Notes: generated by a model from the letters alone, not told the origin. A stretch of 64,000 bases of DNA from JAURNZ01 sp036337715 (GCA_036337715.1 JAYZDS010000005.1:134922-198921), one strand, 5' to 3'. Positions 10,201 to 19,602 are shown, counted from the first letter of the stretch. Numbers and translations are program-made.

Positions 10201-10390
10201 ACTAGATGTTTCAGACCGAATTAAACTAATTTGTTTCAGTCAGGATCAACTGGCTGAGGTATGCCAAAAACACAATCAATACATTGCAAAGGAAACACTT
10301 TGTACCGATTGGGTCTTTGCTTCAGAACCACAAGTTCACAAATATCAAATTGATGACTTAAATGTAAGTTTTTCTATTGAAAAAGCCTAA
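7277..10390 (+). CDS. ileS: Isoleucyl-tRNA synthetase, clade 2 (eukaryote-like) type
   Basis: It charges tRNA-Ile in the cytoplasm. The class I HIGH motif appears as HFGN (50-53) within GLPHFGNLL, and KMSKS lies at 591-595. Tryptophan- and Cys-rich WDCHGLPIEHE follows the HIGH region. The length (1037 residues), the RRFGWDCHGLP signature and the lack of a C-terminal CxxC zinc knuckle point to IleRS2, the long form found in eukaryotes and in many intracellular or mupirocin-tolerant bacteria, rather than the IleRS1 expected in most gammaproteobacteria. The editing domain lies between about 190 and 400. Translation is probably coupled to lspA by the 8-base overlap. Confidence 0.96.
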   Translation: MSNFSFPNMEEQILSFWQSSNIFEQSLAQTKDKPNYIFYDGPPFATGLPHFGNLLAQTLKDIIPRYQTMQGHYVERRFGWDCHGLPIEHEINKQLNMDAHQALAKLGIKAYNETCRGIVQKYAPQWQTTVERMGRWVDFENDYKTMDLSFMESVWWVFKSLWDKGLIYHGQKVVPYSNALGTPLANFEANSNYQMVQDPAITIIAPLVDHPKRSLLLWTTTPWSLVSNLAVTVHPDITYAIVEDPNNAENSYILAESLVSQVLGENVKVMETLPGNALKGLKYKPFFPYFSELEANGAFSVLCDPYVSAESGTGIVPNSPAFGEDDERICKAAGLPIDVCPLDESGKFTSIATDFAGQYIKDADSQIIKDLKSRHLLLRHDTLDHSYPFCPRTNTPLIYRSVPSWFVNVTEIKAKMLKNNQAINWVPDHIQSGRFGKWLENARDWSISRNRVWGNPIPVWINDHTGQRICIGSIEELTKYTGKTDITDIHREFIDDLTFQIDGEAGTYHRTKEVLDCWFESGAMPYAQLHYPFENKSVFESGFPAQFIAEGLDQTRGWFYTLHVIASALFDQPAFKNVIVNGIILAESGKKMSKSLKNYTPPQTLIDQYGADALRLYMISGGLVKGEEQRFSDQGVKEMLRRTLIPWLNAFNFLTTYTEIDGWQPDASITSTHPLDRWVRSRMESLKQRLTHQMTEYKLYNVVPELLIMIDELTNIYIRMNRPRFWASGCDDDKKAAFQTLYECIHDISLLMAPFSPFMSEHIYQSLKSHYPDAPLKESVHLCTYPKAQDTLMDPILEEAILLMDQTITLGRQGRNDNQIKIKTPLNSMTIIHENPKILETLKNHCHIIQQELNIKNINTDSDVSRYIKLGAKPNAPVLGKRFGKAFKDINQAIRTLSSEDVLKLDTSGQINLLGQDISKEEIFITRQPLSQNQPILANDHVAISLDLKLTDELIYEGQAREIISRIQKTRKEIGLDVSDRIKLICFSQDQLAEVCQKHNQYIAKETLCTDWVFASEPQVHKYQIDDLNVSFSIEKA

Positions 10391-10444
10391 TTATACCCAG
10401 ATTATGCATTGTAGGTCTTTGAATTATGAACTACACTTATTAGT

Positions 10445-12133
10445 ATGAAAGATTTCAAAGTAGACCATAAACAAAAAACTGTGAAAACGAACCTCAAGGG
10501 TTACGAAATTCTTTCTAATCCAAAATTAAATAAAGATACTGCTTTCACAAAAGATGAAAGGGATTTTTTACACTTAGATGGTTTATTGCCTTGTTATGTC
10601 GAATCCATTGATGAACAGGTTGAACGTTGTTACCAACAATTTCTAAATATCAGTGATAACCTTAGTAGAAACATTTTCTTAAATGGCTTACATGATCGCA
10701 ATCAAACCTTATTTTACCAAGTTATCCAAACTTATATTGACACCATGTTACCCATTATTTACACCCCAACCATTGGTGATGCTGTCAAAAACTTTTCACA
10801 ACAATATAGAAGTAATCGTGGACTATACCTGGCATATAATCAAAAGGATAAGATTGAATCCATCGTCAATGATCACCTCAGTGACGACATTAAAATGGTG
10901 ATTATCACTGACGGCGAAGGTGTTTTAGGGATTGGTGACTGGGGTGTTGGCGGCATGGACATTGCCATTGGTAAAATGATGGTTTACGTTGCATGTAGTT
11001 TAATTAACCCAGCACATGTACTCCCTGTTATTCTTGATGTTGGTACAAACAATGAAGACCTCGTTAATCATCCAAACTATATTGGTGCTAGACACAAACG
11101 CATAGTCGGTAAAACCTATGATCAATTTGTTGATGATACAATTAATGTGATTATAAAAAAACATCCTGATATGTTTATTCATTTTGAAGATTTTGGTCGT
11201 AACAATGCGCGTCGATTACTAGATCGCTATCAATCTAATTTATGTGTATTTAATGACGATGTTCAAGGCACTGGCCTTATTGCCCTTGCCACAATTAAAT
11301 CAGCAAGTCATTTGATCAATCAAACCTTTGAATCCCACCGCTTTGTCATTCTAGGTCCAGGCACTGCAGGCATTGGTGTTGCAGATGCATTAGTTGAGGC
11401 ATTAATTAAAAAAGGGATTAGTCGTGAAGAAGCACAAAAGTCCATTTGGTTAGTTGGTCGTAGAGGATTACTTTACGAAGGGATGGATAATGTTTTTGGC
11501 GACCAAATCAAGTATTTGAGAGATGCTTCAGAAATCTCTAGCTGGGCTGATCATTCCCTACAAACAACCATAGAACATGTGAAACCAACTGTGCTCATTG
11601 GCTGTTCAGGCGTGTATGAAGCATTCACAGAAACCTGTATCAAGACAATGGCTTCATCATGTGAAAGACCTATCATTATGCCATTATCTAACCCGACGGC
11701 ATGTTGTGAGGCAAACCCCGTAGACATTTTTAATTGGACAAATGGTCAAGCATTGGTAGCAACCGGAAGTCCTTTTCAACCTGTGACATTTAATGGCAAG
11801 TCATTTTCTATTGCACAATGTAACAATGCCTATATCTTTCCGGGACTTGGCATGGGCATCATAGGTGCTAAAGCAAAACTAGTTACACAAAACATGCTAT
11901 TAGAAGCTTCATCAAGTTTAAGTCGTACATGGTCAAAATTAAAAAAGAAAAATGATGACCGTTTATTGCCACCACTCAACGAAGACTATCATGATTATAG
12001 TTTAGCTATTGCAAAAGCGGTCATGATTGCAGCCATAGAAGATAAAGTATCTGATATTGATCTAGCTGATGTAGATAAAACATTAGAATCCCTTGCTTGG
12101 TCGCCTGAGTACTATCAATTTAAGCCTCTTTAA
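10445..12133 (+). CDS. maeA: NAD-dependent malic enzyme
   Basis: This enzyme decarboxylates malate to pyruvate with reduction of NAD. The 562-residue length matches the long MaeA/SfcA type. Visible signatures include PIIYTPTIGDAV near residue 100, TDGEGVLGIGDWGVGG (metal and substrate loop), HFEDFGRNNARRLL, the metal-binding FNDDVQGTG, and the dinucleotide site GPGTAGIG. It starts 54 bases after ileS with no clear ribosome site, so the start is the weakest part of the call. Its 3' end overlaps the convergent murG by 14 bases. Malic enzyme fits an organism living on amino acids or host organic acids, which is an inference. Confidence 0.95.
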   Translation: MKDFKVDHKQKTVKTNLKGYEILSNPKLNKDTAFTKDERDFLHLDGLLPCYVESIDEQVERCYQQFLNISDNLSRNIFLNGLHDRNQTLFYQVIQTYIDTMLPIIYTPTIGDAVKNFSQQYRSNRGLYLAYNQKDKIESIVNDHLSDDIKMVIITDGEGVLGIGDWGVGGMDIAIGKMMVYVACSLINPAHVLPVILDVGTNNEDLVNHPNYIGARHKRIVGKTYDQFVDDTINVIIKKHPDMFIHFEDFGRNNARRLLDRYQSNLCVFNDDVQGTGLIALATIKSASHLINQTFESHRFVILGPGTAGIGVADALVEALIKKGISREEAQKSIWLVGRRGLLYEGMDNVFGDQIKYLRDASEISSWADHSLQTTIEHVKPTVLIGCSGVYEAFTETCIKTMASSCERPIIMPLSNPTACCEANPVDIFNWTNGQALVATGSPFQPVTFNGKSFSIAQCNNAYIFPGLGMGIIGAKAKLVTQNMLLEASSSLSRTWSKLKKKNDDRLLPPLNEDYHDYSLAIAKAVMIAAIEDKVSDIDLADVDKTLESLAWSPEYYQFKPL

Positions 12134-13163
12134 CTAAACGCAATAAAACATCCACGATGCTTTTCGAGGCGTTTTTTTGTGGAATCAACTTAAACATAGA
12201 TTTTGCCATTTGATTATAGTTAAGTTTATTATCTTTAATAGTTTTAATTTGTTTAACCAAACGCTCAGGTGTTTGTTCACACATTAAAGCACCGCCATGT
12301 TTAACATAATAGGAGGCATTAACATGTTGGTGGTTATCTGTTGCATAAGGATACGGCAAAAACAATGCTGGTAAACCAGCAAGATTCAGTTCTGTCAAAG
12401 TCATTGCACCAGAACGTGTAATGGCTAGATCAGCCCATTGATAAGCTTCTTCAATTTTATGGTTATATTTTTCTATCTTAATATGCGCTGCGTGATCTAA
12501 CTTAATATCCTCACCTTGGTCTCCAGTTATCAGCCAAAATGCACAATCATTTAGCAACTCACTTTTTATTACTGCCATCATAAGCTCATTTAATTGTTTA
12601 GCACCACCACTGCCACCAAACGACAAAATATTAAAAGTACCATTCGGATAAACGTTTGGTTTCTTGATGGCTATAATTGAAGATGGATTACCGACACACT
12701 TGAGTTTAGGCCATTGCTTAGTTAAGCTTTTATAAGCACAAAAGCCCTCTTTAATAAAATGATAAAAAAATCTATTTGTTTGTCCTAAAACGGCATTTTG
12801 TTCATGCAGTAATAAAGGGGTTCTTGTCATAATGGCAATCAACCCTGATGTAATACATGGATAACCACCCATAATTAATATCAAAGCAGGCTTCTCTTTT
12901 CTGACTAATTTAAAAAGATCCCACAAAGATGAACATAACTGACTAAACCAAAAAAAGACTTTGTGCCAACCTAACCATTTTAAATTATTTGTTGAATGAA
13001 AATGAATTTGATGTTCATGACAAATTGTTTGCTCCATGCTGTTTTGATCACCACCAATAAAGGTTACACTTAACCCTTGTTTTAATAAAAGTTCATAAAT
13101 TGCTATTGCAGGATAAATATGTCCACCAGTACCACCTGCACTAATCCATACTTTTTGGTTCAT
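12120..13163 (-). CDS. murG: UDP-GlcNAc:lipid I GlcNAc transferase
   Basis: MurG adds GlcNAc to lipid I to make lipid II at the cytoplasmic membrane face. The N-terminal glycine loop GGTGGHIYPA (10-19), the second-domain FGGSGGAKQLN and the late nucleotide-sugar segment ITRSGAMTLTEL are all present in a 347-residue GT-B protein. Its ATG overlaps the ftsW stop in an ATGA arrangement. It is the last gene of the cluster here: it runs tail-to-tail into maeA, and murC, ddl, ftsQ, ftsA and ftsZ do not follow. Confidence 0.96.
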   Translation of the reverse strand: MNQKVWISAGGTGGHIYPAIAIYELLLKQGLSVTFIGGDQNSMEQTICHEHQIHFHSTNNLKWLGWHKVFFWFSQLCSSLWDLFKLVRKEKPALILIMGGYPCITSGLIAIMTRTPLLLHEQNAVLGQTNRFFYHFIKEGFCAYKSLTKQWPKLKCVGNPSSIIAIKKPNVYPNGTFNILSFGGSGGAKQLNELMMAVIKSELLNDCAFWLITGDQGEDIKLDHAAHIKIEKYNHKIEEAYQWADLAITRSGAMTLTELNLAGLPALFLPYPYATDNHQHVNASYYVKHGGALMCEQTPERLVKQIKTIKDNKLNYNQMAKSMFKLIPQKNASKSIVDVLLRLVKEA

Positions 13164-14299
13164 ACATCATTCCTTGTATGACTTGTTGCTAATGCAGATA
13201 AGACAATACCCAACATTAATCCGTGGGCGACAAGGCTGCTCCCACCATAACTGATAAATGGCAGTGTTAAACCTTTGATTGGTAAAATACCTATGGTCCC
13301 TCCTGTATTAATCACAACCTGAAGAAATATCCACTGTGACCAACCCAACATAATATAGCCTGCGAAAACATGGTTTTGTATATACATTTTCTTAGACATA
13401 AAAATAAGACGTGTGATGATCAGTGCATATAGAAAAATCATGACCAAGGCCGTGATACCACCTAATTCCTCAACTAAAACAGCAAAAATAAAATCTGTGT
13501 GCGATTCGGGTAAATAAAACAGTTTTTGCATACTATGGCCAAGCCCAACGCCAAACCAACCACCTCTGGCCATAGCCATTTGAGATTGAACTAATTGATA
13601 ACCTGAACCAAATCTATCTTTCCAGGGATCAATAAAACTCAGCAATCGGTCTATTCTATATGGCTCGAGCCATATTAGTAAAGCCATCAAAACAAGGCCG
13701 ACACAAGCTAAAGCGAGCAAATAACGTATTTTTAATGGCGACACCACCAGTAGGGACATCATCACAACACCCAGTAAAAAACATGAACCAAAATCAGGCT
13801 CAAGCATCAACAATACGATATAGATCAAAAAAATTACAAATAATGGCAGATAGCCCATTAAGCCATCTTGCCAAGGCCTTTTACGTTCAAAAAAATCTGC
13901 CATATATAAAATGAAGATTACTTTTATAAACTCAGATACTTGTAAATGAATTATGCCAATAGATAACCAACGTTTACTACCGTTGATTACTTGACCTAGA
14001 AGTAAAACTAGGGCAAGTGCAATAAAACTTAATAAAATTAGCGTTGGTACATATTTTTGCCACTGATTAATTGGAATATTATAGGCAGCTATGGTTACCA
14101 TTAACGAAACTAGAATATTTATCCCATGCCTACTTGTAAAATAGTAAACATAACCAAATCTATCCAGACTAATTGGCATTGAAGTAGAAGCAACCATAGT
14201 CATGCCAAGTGCAACAAGTAACATAATAGATGATATTAGGATAACATCGAAAGCATCTTCATTAATAACGTTTAAACGATTATAATCCGCTTGCAACAT
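13160..14299 (-). CDS. ftsW: Lipid II polymerase / division protein (SEDS family)
   Basis: FtsW polymerises septal peptidoglycan with its partner FtsI, which lies upstream in the same cluster. About ten membrane helices are visible, with SEDS signatures GSKRWLSIG, the large periplasmic loop near YRIDRLLSFIDPW, and the C-terminal LPFISYGGSS. I chose the ATG at 14299 (379 residues); a longer version from 14329 would need a TTG with no ribosome site. A GGGGAG lies about 15 bases upstream of the ATG, within the murD end, so the two are coupled by a 20-base overlap. Confidence 0.95.
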   Translation of the reverse strand: MLQADYNRLNVINEDAFDVILISSIMLLVALGMTMVASTSMPISLDRFGYVYYFTSRHGINILVSLMVTIAAYNIPINQWQKYVPTLILLSFIALALVLLLGQVINGSKRWLSIGIIHLQVSEFIKVIFILYMADFFERKRPWQDGLMGYLPLFVIFLIYIVLLMLEPDFGSCFLLGVVMMSLLVVSPLKIRYLLALACVGLVLMALLIWLEPYRIDRLLSFIDPWKDRFGSGYQLVQSQMAMARGGWFGVGLGHSMQKLFYLPESHTDFIFAVLVEELGGITALVMIFLYALIITRLIFMSKKMYIQNHVFAGYIMLGWSQWIFLQVVINTGGTIGILPIKGLTLPFISYGGSSLVAHGLMLGIVLSALATSHTRNDV

Positions 14300-15407
14300 A
14301 AGCTTTAAAAGCGTCTCCCCTTTCTTCAAAATTTTTAAACTGATCTAAGCTTGAACAAGCAGGCGATAATAAAACACTGTCGCCTTTTTTGGCATGTTGT
14401 AATGCCCAAGCAACAACTGACTTGAAAGAATGATGATTAAATGTAAAATCAAAGTGCTTTTCAAGCTCAGGTAATGCACTGCCATAACCTATTAGATTGA
14501 TGTCTTTTGATTCAATTGTTTTTTTCAACAATGAGAAATCACATTGTCCTTTAAGCTTGCCACCAAGAATTAGATAGATACGACCACCTCTTGATTCTAA
14601 ATCCTCAATCAGCGCCATGGTAGCCGATACATTCGTTGCCTTAGAGTCATTTACCCAGTCAATACCATGTGCAGTAAATAACTCTTGTCGATGAGGCACC
14701 TTAATTGATGCCATCTGGTTTTTAACTTCTTTGGTAATCTTGTAGCCTAAACCTTTTATGGCAGCCTCAGCAAAATTTATATTTTGTTTGCTGATTGGTA
14801 GTCCAGAATTGACAACATAATCAACTTGAAAATATTGACTTAGATCTGAACCCATCGCAGTAACTTCACTATTTTTTAAGAGTTTTAATTTTGCACTCAA
14901 ATAGTGTTCAAACGTCAAATGCCAATCTTGATGATCAAGGGTTAAATTAGTTAGCACACCTACATTACAGACTATATTTTGGGTATAGAACAACTGAAAA
15001 CTTGATAACTCCAATACATAAATATCGTATTGTTGTTCTTCTAATAAACTTAGCGCTGATACATCTAAATTCCCTCCAATACCAGCCTTAATACCCAGAG
15101 CAGATAAACCACTTTTTATTAAATTCACAATAGTGGTTTTACCATTTGTGCCAGTCACACAAACAACTGGCTTTTTAGCATGCTCTATAAATAGATCGAT
15201 ATCAGAAATTAATTTAACTTTTTTTTCAATCAGTGATGTAATTAATGGGTGATGATAAGGTATGCCTGGTGATGCAATATATGTCGCTTTCTCATTTATT
15301 TGATGATTATCTATATCACTAGCAACTTCGTAGTTACGTTGATTAGATGTCAAAAAACGTTGGCAAGATTGACTTGTCTTCCCATTGCCAAGAATGATAA
15401 AGTTCAT
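14280..15407 (-). CDS. murD: UDP-MurNAc-L-Ala:D-Glu ligase, shortened
   Basis: It adds D-glutamate to UDP-MurNAc-L-Ala in the cytoplasm. The ATP loop TGTNGKTT, LELSSFQL, LTLDHQDWH, WVNDSKATN, LILGGKLKG and LSPACSSLDQFKNFEERG are all intact, so it should be active. At 375 residues it is about 60 shorter than the E. coli enzyme; the loss is mainly in the central domain between the ATP loop and the WVNDSKATN segment, where the usual substrate-binding strands are condensed. I start it at ATG 15407, whose ATGA overlaps the mraY stop, rather than at the GTG at 15422. Confidence 0.95.
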   Translation of the reverse strand: MNFIILGNGKTSQSCQRFLTSNQRNYEVASDIDNHQINEKATYIASPGIPYHHPLITSLIEKKVKLISDIDLFIEHAKKPVVCVTGTNGKTTIVNLIKSGLSALGIKAGIGGNLDVSALSLLEEQQYDIYVLELSSFQLFYTQNIVCNVGVLTNLTLDHQDWHLTFEHYLSAKLKLLKNSEVTAMGSDLSQYFQVDYVVNSGLPISKQNINFAEAAIKGLGYKITKEVKNQMASIKVPHRQELFTAHGIDWVNDSKATNVSATMALIEDLESRGGRIYLILGGKLKGQCDFSLLKKTIESKDINLIGYGSALPELEKHFDFTFNHHSFKSVVAWALQHAKKGDSVLLSPACSSLDQFKNFEERGDAFKAYVASGL

Positions 15408-16372
15408 CCAATTACCCACCACAAGGCGATAAAAGTTCCAATCAATGTTATGATAGAAAATAATCTAACAATTTCTGGTTCTTGCCAACCACTTAATTCA
15501 AAAGCATGATGTATTGGGGCCATTTTAAATACTCTTTTTTTAAATAGCTTAAAGGAAATGATTTGAATTGCAACACTTAACGTTTCGATAACAAAAATAA
15601 TACCCATTAACACCAGTGGAATTTCTATGTTCTGCAATAAAGCAAGCCCTGACACCATTGCACCAATCGCCATGGAACCAGTATCGCCAACAAAAATTTT
15701 TGCAGGAAAGACATTAAATGGATATATCATCAGTAATAACATACAGGTAAATACACCTGCTGAAAGTAGGCTTATTGGTTGATCAAGCACATAAGCAATC
15801 GAAACAAAACCAAGTAATACAATTAGAACTGTTTGAACCATTAAACCGTCTAAGCCGTCAGTAAAGTTGATGGCATTTACGCTTCCAACAATAACTAAAC
15901 AGCCCCAAAAAATTGATTGAAAAGACGTTAGCTGCAAACTCAATAAGCCTGGAATATAAATGACATGATCAAAGAGACAATAATAAGACCATAACAACCC
16001 GATGATAATTTGTAAAAATATTTTGACTGATATTACTAAGCCTTTCTCAAATTTGATTTTTAATAGATCATCAAAAAAACCAAGCATACCATATGCCATA
16101 AATAGGATGTAAAGTGATAGAAAATAACCATCATTGAATAAATTAGGTTTTAAAATATATGCAGTGATTGCATATAAAGATAAAAATAAAATAAAAAACA
16201 AACCACCCATAGTTGGGGTATGCTTTTTGTAAAGATGAGATTTGGGGCCATCCTCTCTAACTAATTGTTTAATTGCGAGAGAATGAAAGGTCGGCAAAGT
16301 ACATTTTATAAATAAGAAACTAAAAAGGAATATGATGCTTTCAAAAACAACAAACCAATTTAATTTGAACAT
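15404..16372 (-). CDS. mraY: Phospho-MurNAc-pentapeptide transferase (lipid I synthase)
   Basis: MraY moves phospho-MurNAc-pentapeptide onto undecaprenyl phosphate. Ten hydrophobic helices are evident in 322 residues, with KHTPTMGGLFF, the catalytic-loop acids in GFFDDLLK, NFTDGLDGL, FVGDTGSMA and the C-terminal APIHHAFELSGW His-rich loop. It begins directly after murE in a TAATG overlap and ends in ATGA with murD. murF, normally between murE and mraY, is absent from this position. Confidence 0.96.
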   Translation of the reverse strand: MFKLNWFVVFESIIFLFSFLFIKCTLPTFHSLAIKQLVREDGPKSHLYKKHTPTMGGLFFILFLSLYAITAYILKPNLFNDGYFLSLYILFMAYGMLGFFDDLLKIKFEKGLVISVKIFLQIIIGLLWSYYCLFDHVIYIPGLLSLQLTSFQSIFWGCLVIVGSVNAINFTDGLDGLMVQTVLIVLLGFVSIAYVLDQPISLLSAGVFTCMLLLMIYPFNVFPAKIFVGDTGSMAIGAMVSGLALLQNIEIPLVLMGIIFVIETLSVAIQIISFKLFKKRVFKMAPIHHAFELSGWQEPEIVRLFSIITLIGTFIALWWVIG

Positions 16373-17949
16373 TAGACAGCTTCCTCGAAGGCATCTCTAC
16401 CTGTTAACTTTTCAACTTGCTCAATGTCGCTGTATGCATGAAAAACACCCGCCACTTCTTGCGTTGTTTCATGACCCTTCCCAGCAATGACAACAATATC
16501 ATCTGCGTTTGCTTGTTTGATGGCTTTAGCAATGGCAATGGCTCGGTCATGTTCAATTTCATAAACTGTATTTTGAGATATACCTGAAATAATGTCTTCA
16601 AGAATTAAATCAGGGTTTTCAAATCTTGGGTTGTCGTTCGTTAACATGACAAAGTCTGCATACTTATCAGCAACCTGCCCCATTAGCATTCGTTTGCCCT
16701 TGTCTCGATCACCACCACAACCGAAAACAACTTTAAGCTCACCCTGACAATGATGTTTAAGCAGTGATAATATTTTACCTAAGGCATCAGGTGTATGCGC
16801 ATAATCAACAAAGATATTTGGAGAAAAATCAGAATATTTAAATCGTTGCATCCTTCCTGGTGCGCCTTGGCATTCCGCTAAAGCGTCAATTGCATCTTGA
16901 AAAGGCACTTCATGTACACACATGCTGGCTAGACAAGCAAGTATATTATATATATTAAATTTTCCGATTAACTTAGTTGAAATCTCACCAATACCCCAGG
17001 GTGAATGAACAGTAAATGTACTACCATCAAGATTGCTTTCAACTTGGTGTGCAACAACAACACTTCGGTTGTCCAGGTATTTTTTATCAAGACTGTATCC
17101 GATGACATTTTTTTCAGCACTATAACGAATAAATAACTCTTTTCCACTTTGATCGTCGATATTCACAATGACATTATTGAGAAAAGGTTTCGCAAATAGT
17201 TTTGATTTGGCCTCACAATATTTCTCAAAAGATTCGTGATAATCAAGATGATCACGACTGATATTTGTCAATATAGCAGTATCAAAAATACATCCATTAA
17301 CCCTATTCTGGTCTAACCCGATGGAAGACACTTCCATAATAACATTTTCATAACCACTACTTTGCATATTAGCTATGGCTTTTTGGACTTCAGCAGCATC
17401 TGGAGTAGTATGAGAAACTGAATTTTTAGAGGATTTCACATCTATGCCTTTCGACATAGCATCCTCTTCACTTTCTGATGCCGTGACACCGAGTGTACCG
17501 ATCGACCCGGTTTTCTTATGTAAGCGATTCATTGCAGATTGAAAAATTTGAGTGACAGAACTTTTACCATTAGTGCCGGTAACACCAATCAAAGAAACTT
17601 TACGTGATGGATCAAGATAGAATCTAGATACAAAAACACCATACAAGTTCTGTAGATTTAAAACATATAAAACAGGCAATGTTCTATCGCCAATATACCG
17701 CAGCTGAATATCATCCTTCCCAGAAGGGCTTTCCATCATAACAGCAGATGCACCATTTTTAACAGCATCTTCAATGTAATCTCTACCATCTTGGTGCACA
17801 CCAGGGTATGCAACAAATACAAATCCGCTTTTTACTTGTCTTGAATCACTTGTTAGACCATACACAGGTACATCCATTGTTACCTTGCAATCTATGAGTG
17901 ATCTTATTAATTGTGAAAGCATTAAATAATAAGGAAAATTTCCGGACAT
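16372..17949 (-). CDS. murE: UDP-MurNAc-tripeptide synthetase (meso-DAP adding)
   Basis: MurE adds the third stem-peptide residue. The ATP loop GVTGTNGKSSV, TNISRDHLDYH, VDYAHTPDAL and the specificity motif DNPRFE are visible; DNPR is the signature for meso-diaminopimelate, as expected for a Gram-negative wall. The ATG at 17949 has an AGAGGAG ribosome site about 12 bases upstream in the short gap after ftsI, whereas the next ATG (17922) has none. At 525 residues it is slightly longer than usual but carries no second ligase domain, so it is not a MurE-MurF fusion. Confidence 0.96.
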   Translation of the reverse strand: MSGNFPYYLMLSQLIRSLIDCKVTMDVPVYGLTSDSRQVKSGFVFVAYPGVHQDGRDYIEDAVKNGASAVMMESPSGKDDIQLRYIGDRTLPVLYVLNLQNLYGVFVSRFYLDPSRKVSLIGVTGTNGKSSVTQIFQSAMNRLHKKTGSIGTLGVTASESEEDAMSKGIDVKSSKNSVSHTTPDAAEVQKAIANMQSSGYENVIMEVSSIGLDQNRVNGCIFDTAILTNISRDHLDYHESFEKYCEAKSKLFAKPFLNNVIVNIDDQSGKELFIRYSAEKNVIGYSLDKKYLDNRSVVVAHQVESNLDGSTFTVHSPWGIGEISTKLIGKFNIYNILACLASMCVHEVPFQDAIDALAECQGAPGRMQRFKYSDFSPNIFVDYAHTPDALGKILSLLKHHCQGELKVVFGCGGDRDKGKRMLMGQVADKYADFVMLTNDNPRFENPDLILEDIISGISQNTVYEIEHDRAIAIAKAIKQANADDIVVIAGKGHETTQEVAGVFHAYSDIEQVEKLTGRDAFEEAV

Positions 17950-17967
17950 TGATGTTATTAGCTCCTC

Positions 17968-19602
17968 TTACTTCTCATAACCTAACGCTGCCGACATCAT
18001 TTGTGCAAATACAGGTGCAGCAGCAATTCCCCCGTATCTGTAAGCATAATCTGGTTCCTTTAAAACAACCGCCACAATATATTGTGGCTTCTCAGCAGGC
18101 GCAAAACCTACAAAAGAAGACAAATGCTTCGAATGGTCGTAACCATTTTTACCAACTAGGTATGAAGTTCCAGTTTTACCAGCCACGTTAATACCATTAA
18201 GGGTTGCTTTTTGACCTGTGCCACCATTTTTTGCAACAGACAATAACATACGACTTATTGCCTTTGCGACTGGTGTACTAATCACTCTATAAGGTGCTTC
18301 TTTAGCACTGTTCATTTCTATAGAGGAGGCCACAAAAACTCCGTCATTTGCAAGCACTGAAAACGCTTGGGCTAACTGAAGTGTATTCACTCCAATACCA
18401 TATCCAAATGATAACGTAGATAACGCAAAAAGGCTATCATAATTTGCATGACAAACACCATTTATTTCTCCTGGTAGTTCATTCAATGTCTTACGACAAA
18501 AACCATATTTTGGAAGCATATCTACAAAATCAAATGAGGGTTCTTTGGTCATCATTTTAGCAACAGCAACATTACTAGACTTTTGAATAACTTGCTGCAT
18601 ATTAATAGGCTCTTTACTAACATGAACATCTTTAACGATGTGTCCGTCATCCATTCTTAAAAACCCTTTCGTTGCGTCAACGGTATCATCTTCAGACCAA
18701 GCTTTGGTTTCAAGCAGGTGTGCCATAGCAAAAGGTTTCATTGTTGAACCAGGCTCAAACATATCAGCAACAACTCGATTTCTAATGTTTTCAACCGCTA
18801 ACTTGTTTCGACTGTTAGGGTCAAAGGTAGGCCAATTCACCATGGCTTTTATCTCACCACTTTCAACATGAATGATAACAGCCATAGCAGATTTTGCATT
18901 CGATTTTTCGACTGCTTCTAATAACGCTTTATGTGCTTGAATTTGCAGTACAGAATCAATCGTCAATGAAACATTATGACCTGAAATTGGCTTTTTCTCT
19001 GTGATGTACTTAACGATATGACCATGTCGATCTTTTAACACTTGTTTATAACCATTAGTACCAACCAAGGTCTTATCAAAAGCAAGCTCAATCCCATCTA
19101 TACCAATCAATTCGTCATCGACCAACCCTATTACTGTTGATGCTGCATCTCCCAGCGGATAAATACGATTTAGAATCGTATCAACATGAATGGTTTTATT
19201 ATCTATATCAGCAATACGATCAGCAACGGGTTTTGAAACACCTTTGGCTAATAAAACATAACGCTTTTCTAACTGATTAATTTTTTTCATCAAAGCTACT
19301 TCATCAAGATTAATTATATTTACTAATTGCTCTATTTGATTGGATGATGCTTCAAACTCAACAGGATCAATCCATACCTGATACGTTGTGGTTGTACCCG
19401 CAAGCAAATGGCCATTTCTGTCAAGTATGTCACCCCTATCAGCTTGCATAGGAATCGTTCTTTTATAGACCTGATTGGAACTTAATTTGATTGAATCATC
19501 TGCATCATTGACAACACGAAACAAAGATATAGATACATATAACAATGTAACTAAATTAAAAAAAACTATTAAATAATATCGCCACAGGCAATTTGATTTC
19601 AC
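17968..19602 (-). CDS. ftsI: Division-specific transpeptidase PBP3
   Basis: FtsI cross-links septal peptidoglycan in the periplasm. An N-terminal membrane anchor (about 10-28) is followed by a PBP dimerisation domain with RGDILDRNG, then the transpeptidase domain: catalytic Ser286 in EPGSTMKPF, SSN in KSSNVAVAK, and KTGTS near the C-terminus. Its start overlaps ftsL by 4 bases. The length (544) is normal for the class B family. Confidence 0.97.
   Translation of the reverse strand: MKSNCLWRYYLIVFFNLVTLLYVSISLFRVVNDADDSIKLSSNQVYKRTIPMQADRGDILDRNGHLLAGTTTTYQVWIDPVEFEASSNQIEQLVNIINLDEVALMKKINQLEKRYVLLAKGVSKPVADRIADIDNKTIHVDTILNRIYPLGDAASTVIGLVDDELIGIDGIELAFDKTLVGTNGYKQVLKDRHGHIVKYITEKKPISGHNVSLTIDSVLQIQAHKALLEAVEKSNAKSAMAVIIHVESGEIKAMVNWPTFDPNSRNKLAVENIRNRVVADMFEPGSTMKPFAMAHLLETKAWSEDDTVDATKGFLRMDDGHIVKDVHVSKEPINMQQVIQKSSNVAVAKMMTKEPSFDFVDMLPKYGFCRKTLNELPGEINGVCHANYDSLFALSTLSFGYGIGVNTLQLAQAFSVLANDGVFVASSIEMNSAKEAPYRVISTPVAKAISRMLLSVAKNGGTGQKATLNGINVAGKTGTSYLVGKNGYDHSKHLSSFVGFAPAEKPQYIVAVVLKEPDYAYRYGGIAAAPVFAQMMSAALGYEK

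Noticed and set aside
14280..15407. Short MurD as a pseudogene
   Set aside because: All ATP and substrate motifs are present and the frame is unbroken with normal gene overlaps on both sides.
16372..17949. MurE as a MurE-MurF fusion explaining the missing murF
   Set aside because: At 525 residues there is room for only one ligase; a second ATP loop is not present.
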